Source of the DNA: Haemophilus parainfluenzae
Lineage (GTDB): Bacteria; Pseudomonadota; Gammaproteobacteria; Enterobacterales; Pasteurellaceae
NCBI RefSeq assembly: GCF_014931415.1
Contig: NZ_CP063121.1
Span: forward strand, 806,001 to 870,000
Reading direction: 5' to 3'
DNA: 64,000 nucleotides
Part shown: one piece after another, positions 60,792-64,000 of the stretch
How the letters are laid out: each line of letters opens with the position of its first letter
Numbering within the stretch: position 1 is the first letter of the stretch
Position numbers and translations under genes: made by a program
The notes under the pieces: model-generated
Seen by the model: only the letters and a program-made list of their open reading frames with translations
Told to the model about the DNA's origin: nothing
Databases searched by the model: none

Positions 60792-61856
60792 ATGAAAAAG
60801 ACACTAGCAGCATTAATCGTTTCTGCAGTTGCAGCTTCAGCAGCAAACGCAGCAGTAGTTTATGATAACGAAGGTACTAAAGTTGAATTAGGCGGTTCTC
60901 TTCGTTTAATCATGGAAAAAGCGGATAAAAAAGAGTACGACGCCGCTAACCACTCAACCAAAAAAGCTAACTCTGCTTTACGTAATGCAGGTTCACGTTT
61001 TGTCGTTAAAGTAAAACACAATTTAGATAATGATTTCTATGCATTAGGTAACTTAGAGTTACGTTTTGATGATACAGCTTCACGTGATAAATTTGGTGGA
61101 GCTTATGCTAAACGTGCTTATGTAGGTTTAGGTAGTCAGTCAGTTGGTGAAATCAAATTTGGTCGTCAATTAACTATCGCGGATGATTTAAGTCAAGCAG
61201 TTGACTATGAATATGGTTTCATTCCAAAAGAAGATTATATTCGTACTTCAGGTACTGGTGTAGTTCGTTATGACTATAAAGGTATTGAAGGTTTACAATT
61301 AAGTGCAAACTATAACTTTGGTCAACGTCATAATGAGAAAGGTCAAGATTTACAGAAATTATCTGAACCAAAACCGTACATTAAAAATGCTTTTGCTTTA
61401 GGTGCATTATATACAGCTGGCGATCTTGATGCTCGTTTTGCTTATGGTCATACTAACTTTGAAACTGGAGCATCATACTCTGATCGTGTGGACGCTATCT
61501 TAGCGTCATTAGGTTATAAATTTGGTGATTTCAAATTAACTGGTGACTTCGGTTATGCGCACGAGAAAGATGGTGATTACAAATTAAATAAATTCTATGT
61601 GTCTCCAGGTTTTGCATATCAAGTATCTCCTGCATCTAAAGTGTACGGTAACTACCTATACGAACGTGCGAAAGGTGATGAAGGTGATAAAGCTAAAACT
61701 CACGGTTTCTTACTTGGTGCGGATTACCAACTTCATAAACAAGTTGTATTATTCGTAGAAGGTAAATATGTGACTACTAAAGAGTACGTTGCTGATACTC
61801 TCGATAAGAAAACTAAAGATAGAGCTATCGGTGTAGGTATGCGTGTATTCTTCTAA
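60792..61856 (+). CDS. Outer-membrane porin, OmpP2-like
   Basis: 354 residues. Sec signal peptide (KKTLAALIVSAVAASAANA, cleaved near residue 20) then alternating beta strands of a 16-stranded Gram-negative porin: VVYDNEGTKVELGGSLRL, YVGLGSQSVGEIKFGRQ, FIPKEDYIRTSGTGVVRYDYKGIEGLQLSANYNFGQ, ending in the required terminal Phe (IGVGMRVFF). Size and these segments resemble H. influenzae P2. It would be the main diffusion channel for small hydrophilic solutes. Strong consensus -35 upstream. Confidence 0.92.
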   Translation: MKKTLAALIVSAVAASAANAAVVYDNEGTKVELGGSLRLIMEKADKKEYDAANHSTKKANSALRNAGSRFVVKVKHNLDNDFYALGNLELRFDDTASRDKFGGAYAKRAYVGLGSQSVGEIKFGRQLTIADDLSQAVDYEYGFIPKEDYIRTSGTGVVRYDYKGIEGLQLSANYNFGQRHNEKGQDLQKLSEPKPYIKNAFALGALYTAGDLDARFAYGHTNFETGASYSDRVDAILASLGYKFGDFKLTGDFGYAHEKDGDYKLNKFYVSPGFAYQVSPASKVYGNYLYERAKGDEGDKAKTHGFLLGADYQLHKQVVLFVEGKYVTTKEYVADTLDKKTKDRAIGVGMRVFF

Positions 61857-61878
61857 TCTTTGATTAGATAAAAATCTT

Positions 61879-61907
61879 AAAAGGCGAATCGAAAGGTTCG
61901 CCTTTTT
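61879..61907 (+). terminator. Terminator after porin gene
   Basis: Twelve-base arms (61879-61890 and 61895-61906, one G-T pair), GAAA tetraloop and a T run. Confidence 0.88.
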
Positions 61908-61919
61908 GTTTATCTTTTT

Positions 61920-62076
61920 AAATCTCCCCAAACCCCTCTTTACAAAAGAGGAGCTTTTTTATGATGTTGCTTTTAGTAGTTTTATTGGGAATATATTTGA
62001 GAGAGTTAAGAACGGAGAACGTTTATGGGCTATTAAGCTCCCCCTCTTTCGCAAAGAGGGGGCTGGGGGGAGATTT
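61920..62076. repeat. MITE-like intergenic element with inverted ends
   Basis: About 157 bases bounded by inverted, pyrimidine/purine-rich ends: AAATCTCCCC ... CCCCTCTTT (61920-61941) and AAAGAGGGGG ... GGGGAGATTT (62053-62076). Each end carries its own small hairpin (CCCTCTTT with AAAGAGG). The middle of about 85 bases has no gene. It begins 12 bases after the porin terminator and ends 2 bases before the hemH stop codon. Confidence 0.7.
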
Positions 62077-62078
62077 AA

Positions 62079-63050
62079 TTATTTCAATCTATCCAAAACC
62101 AATTTCCCTATCATTTCAATATGGGCTTTTTCAGCATTCAAGGCAGGGATGTAGTGATAAGACACACCACCATGATTTAAGAATGTTTCTTTATTTTCAA
62201 CCTCAATTTCTTCTAAGGTTTCTAAACAATCCACTGAAAAACCTGGGCAAATTACCGCTATTTTTTGAATCCCTTGAGAAGCGGCTTCTTCTAAAAAGTG
62301 ATCGGTATAAGGTTGCAACCATTCTTCTCGGCCAAAGCGAGATTGGAAAGTCATATTCCATTGGTTTTCTGTCAAGCCTAATTTATCCACAATGGTAATG
62401 GTGGTTTGTTTGCAGTGCTGACGATAATAATCGCCCATATTCTCATAACGCAATGGAATGCCATGATAAGAAAAAAGCAAAAACTCATCGGGTTTTAACT
62501 GCACTTTAATCGAATCCACTAAGGCATTAATGTAGTTTTCATCAAGATGATAAGAATGAATAAACTCAAAAGGCACAATATTACGTTCTTGCGCAATGGC
62601 ACGATTGAAGGCATCGATTAATGCGCCCGTTGTGGTACTAGAATATTGCGGATAAAGCGGCAACACAATCATGCGTTCCACGTCATTTTTAAGTAAATTT
62701 TTGACCGCACTTTGCATTGAAGGATTACCATAAGTCATGGCAATTTCGACTTGTGCATTAATGCCTTGTTCATTTAAATAAGCCTGTAAACCGGCTTGTT
62801 GTTGCTTTGTAATGGCTAGTAGGGGAGAGCCTTGTTCTGTCCAAATAGCTTGATAATTTTGAGCAATACGTTTAGAACGCATTGGTAAAATAATGGCTTT
62901 TAAAAGGGGATACCATTTCCAACGAGGCAAATCGACCACACGGGGATCCATTAAAAAATCCGCTAAATAACGGGAGATCGCAGCGGGTTGAGGGGCATCA
63001 GGCGTACCAAGGTTCGCTAAAATGATGCCAATTTTTTGAGTTGTAGTCAT
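62079..63050 (-). CDS. hemH: Ferrochelatase
   Basis: 323 residues from the ATG at 63050, giving [22 protein letters not shown]; the longer open frame lies in the upstream gene. It inserts Fe2+ into protoporphyrin IX, the last heme step, which Haemophilus species unable to make porphyrins still use for salvage. Motifs are [25 protein letters not shown] with the catalytic His, and [23 protein letters not shown] overlap with the upstream thioesterase gene. USS core near 62702. Confidence 0.96.
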   Translation of the reverse strand: MTTTQKIGIILANLGTPDAPQPAAISRYLADFLMDPRVVDLPRWKWYPLLKAIILPMRSKRIAQNYQAIWTEQGSPLLAITKQQQAGLQAYLNEQGINAQVEIAMTYGNPSMQSAVKNLLKNDVERMIVLPLYPQYSSTTTGALIDAFNRAIAQERNIVPFEFIHSYHLDENYINALVDSIKVQLKPDEFLLFSYHGIPLRYENMGDYYRQHCKQTTITIVDKLGLTENQWNMTFQSRFGREEWLQPYTDHFLEEAASQGIQKIAVICPGFSVDCLETLEEIEVENKETFLNHGGVSYHYIPALNAEKAHIEMIGKLVLDRLK

Positions 63051-63466
63051 AAATGTTTGATATAAAGCGTTAATCGAGAAACGCAGCAAAGTTTATCTTG
63101 TTCATCGCGAATGTCAATTTGCCAAACATGGGTATTTTGACTTAAAGCAATTGGCGTTGCCTTTGCGGTAACAAAACCTTTTTTCGCTGGGCGAAGATGA
63201 TTGGCGTTGATATCTAATCCCAAGGCAACTTGCCCTTCTTCTATACAGAGAAATCCTGCTAATGAACCAATGGTTTCAGCCAACGCCACAGACACACCGC
63301 CATGTAATAAACCGAAAGGCTGTGTGGTGCGATGATCAACTGGCATTTTTGCCTCAATCCAGTTTTCACCATAAGCCGAAATCTCAATGCCTAAATGCCC
63401 AACAGCGCAATGTTTTCCCATTTCATTAAGCTGCTCAAGGGTGAATGCTTTTTTCCAAATTGCCAT
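63047..63466 (-). CDS. Hotdog-fold acyl-CoA thioesterase, possible DHNA-CoA thioesterase
   Basis: 139 residues of the PaaI/YdiI-like group: [56 protein letters not shown] has the HGG and catalytic Glu/Asp pattern. YdiI (MenI) releases DHNA from DHNA-CoA between MenB and MenA, and this genome needs such a step; other acyl-CoA substrates remain possible. Its stop overlaps the hemH start by four bases, so they form an operon. TGTGATCTAA occurs 33 bases upstream. Confidence 0.88.
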   Translation of the reverse strand: MAIWKKAFTLEQLNEMGKHCAVGHLGIEISAYGENWIEAKMPVDHRTTQPFGLLHGGVSVALAETIGSLAGFLCIEEGQVALGLDINANHLRPAKKGFVTAKATPIALSQNTHVWQIDIRDEQDKLCCVSRLTLYIKHL

Positions 63467-63586
63467 GTACTTTTCCTTATCTTATTTGATGGCGTTAGTG
63501 TGATCTAATTCGACACTTTCGTAAAGAAAAAAGAAAGGCTAAGTTGTGCTTTTAGCCTCTAAATGTGTCTATTTTTTAAACAAAAT

Positions 63587-63645
63587 TTTACATATCTTTA
63601 AATTTTTTGTAAAAAACGCCAGAAATCTTTACATATATTTACATA
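63587..63645. repeat. Three TTTACATA direct repeats in the region before the partial autotransporter
   Basis: TTTACATA occurs at 63587-63594, 63628-63635 and 63638-63645; the last two are 10 bases apart. The 396-base gap 63467-63862 otherwise contains AT-rich sequence and a hairpin-forming leader. Confidence 0.45.
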
Positions 63646-63741
63646 ACTTAAAATTTACCTTAATTAATTGTAATTTTTAGTAAATATTTTTTTAGATGCT
63701 TCCTTTTTATACAAAGTTCGCTTAGAATAAAGTGTTCTGAC

Positions 63742-63828
63742 CAGAAAGGTAAGGGGAACTGTTGTCAAAATTTGTGGTCGTCGCCTTTCTGACGTTGAAT
63801 TTTTCGGCGCTGTTGCATCAGTGACAGC
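63742..63828 (+). promoter_or_regulatory. Hairpin-forming leader of the partial autotransporter gene
   Basis: CAGAAAGG (63742-63749) pairs with CCTTTCTG (63784-63791), and GCTGT (63810-63814) with ACAGC (63824-63828). No known riboswitch was recognised. The stems lie between the likely promoter and the ATG at 63863. Confidence 0.35.
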
Positions 63829-63862
63829 TTCTTAATCATCCTAATAAAAGGAATAATTTTAT

Positions 63863-64000
63863 ATGAACAAAGTGTTTAAAGTTATTTGGAATCATGCTAC
63901 ACAAACGTGGACTGCAGTTTCTGAACTTGGGCATGCTAAAGGTAAAACCAAATCTAAAAAAATCGTTAAATTGACCGCACTTGCGGGTGCTGTTCTTGGT
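63863..64000 (+). CDS. Trimeric autotransporter/large adhesin with extended signal peptide, 3' end outside window
   Basis: 46 codons are visible and the frame is open to the edge. The N-terminus MNKVFKVIWNHATQTWTAVSELGHAKG is the ESPR (extended signal peptide region) motif of type V secretion proteins, followed by a basic stretch (KTKSKKIVK) and the beginning of a hydrophobic core (LTALAGAVLG). H. influenzae Hia/Hsf, HMW and similar adhesins start this way, so either a trimeric autotransporter or a two-partner exoprotein is possible. AAAAGGAA gives the ribosome site. A USS core lies within the signal peptide codons (about 63974). Confidence 0.85.
   Translation, partial: MNKVFKVIWNHATQTWTAVSELGHAKGKTKSKKIVKLTALAGAVLG

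Overview
The window looks like a chromosomal segment of a Haemophilus-type member of the Pasteurellaceae, close to Haemophilus parainfluenzae or H. influenzae. Three things point there. The 9-mer uptake signal AAGTGCGGT (or its complement) recurs roughly fifty times by eye, often as inverted pairs. The DNA is AT-rich. Several gene neighbourhoods match the H. influenzae order as I remember it (aroQ-accB-accC, yhdT-panF-EamA-prmA-dusB-fis, exbB-exbD-tonB-bcp-dapA-bamC, menA-rraA, ksgA-apaH, frdABCD-epmA). Species cannot be fixed from the sequence alone. No insertion sequence, prophage, CRISPR array or rRNA operon was seen.

Layout. 1-13 kb: a DUF3290/DUF421 membrane pair (cut by the left edge), a TyrP-type transporter, yicC, ygfZ, the anmK-murQ wall-recycling pair, a phosphohexomutase, an uncharacterised lipoprotein, menB-menC, aroQ, accB and accC. 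13.4-17.2 kb: an accessory locus with two surface-lipoprotein genes, the second carrying sixteen 18-bp in-frame repeats, followed by a Slam-type outer-membrane translocator. 17.2-31 kb: yhdT-panF, an EamA transporter, prmA, dusB-fis, the TonB energising operon with a Fur-like box, bcp, dapA, bamC, a small unknown protein, arfA with a terminator hairpin inside its reading frame, arsC, an AI-2E-family permease, trmO, menA and rraA. 31-43 kb: a SLC13-type transporter, plsB, lexA with two SOS boxes, dapF, an alpha-carbonic anhydrase, dusC, djlA, rph-pyrE and a SulP transporter. 43-47.4 kb: tRNA-Ser, a short trimeric autotransporter, tRNA-Arg, tRNA-Pro, folD and ndh. 47.5-53.6 kb: an HI_0552-like gene, apaH and ksgA, interleaved with four glycosyltransferase genes (two GT25, one GT8, one GT9) that probably decorate lipooligosaccharide. 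53.9-64 kb: infA, rpsF-priB-rpsR-rplI, frdABCD, epmA, a P2-like porin, a hairpin-rich intergenic element, hemH with a hotdog thioesterase, and the start of a large autotransporter with an extended signal peptide, cut by the right edge.

How the genes fit together. Quinone synthesis (menB, menC, menA and a possible DHNA-CoA thioesterase) supplies carriers for the fumarate reductase and NDH-2 also found here. Iron and heme themes recur: TonB-ExbBD, ferrochelatase, and a Slam system of the type that exports TbpB-, HpuA- or hemophilin-like ligand binders. Surface variation is the other theme: LOS glycosyltransferases, two trimeric autotransporters, a porin and a repeat-bearing lipoprotein. The most promising under-described items are the Slam/lipoprotein locus, the glycosyltransferases packed around ksgA, and the head-less hendecad-stalk autotransporter.
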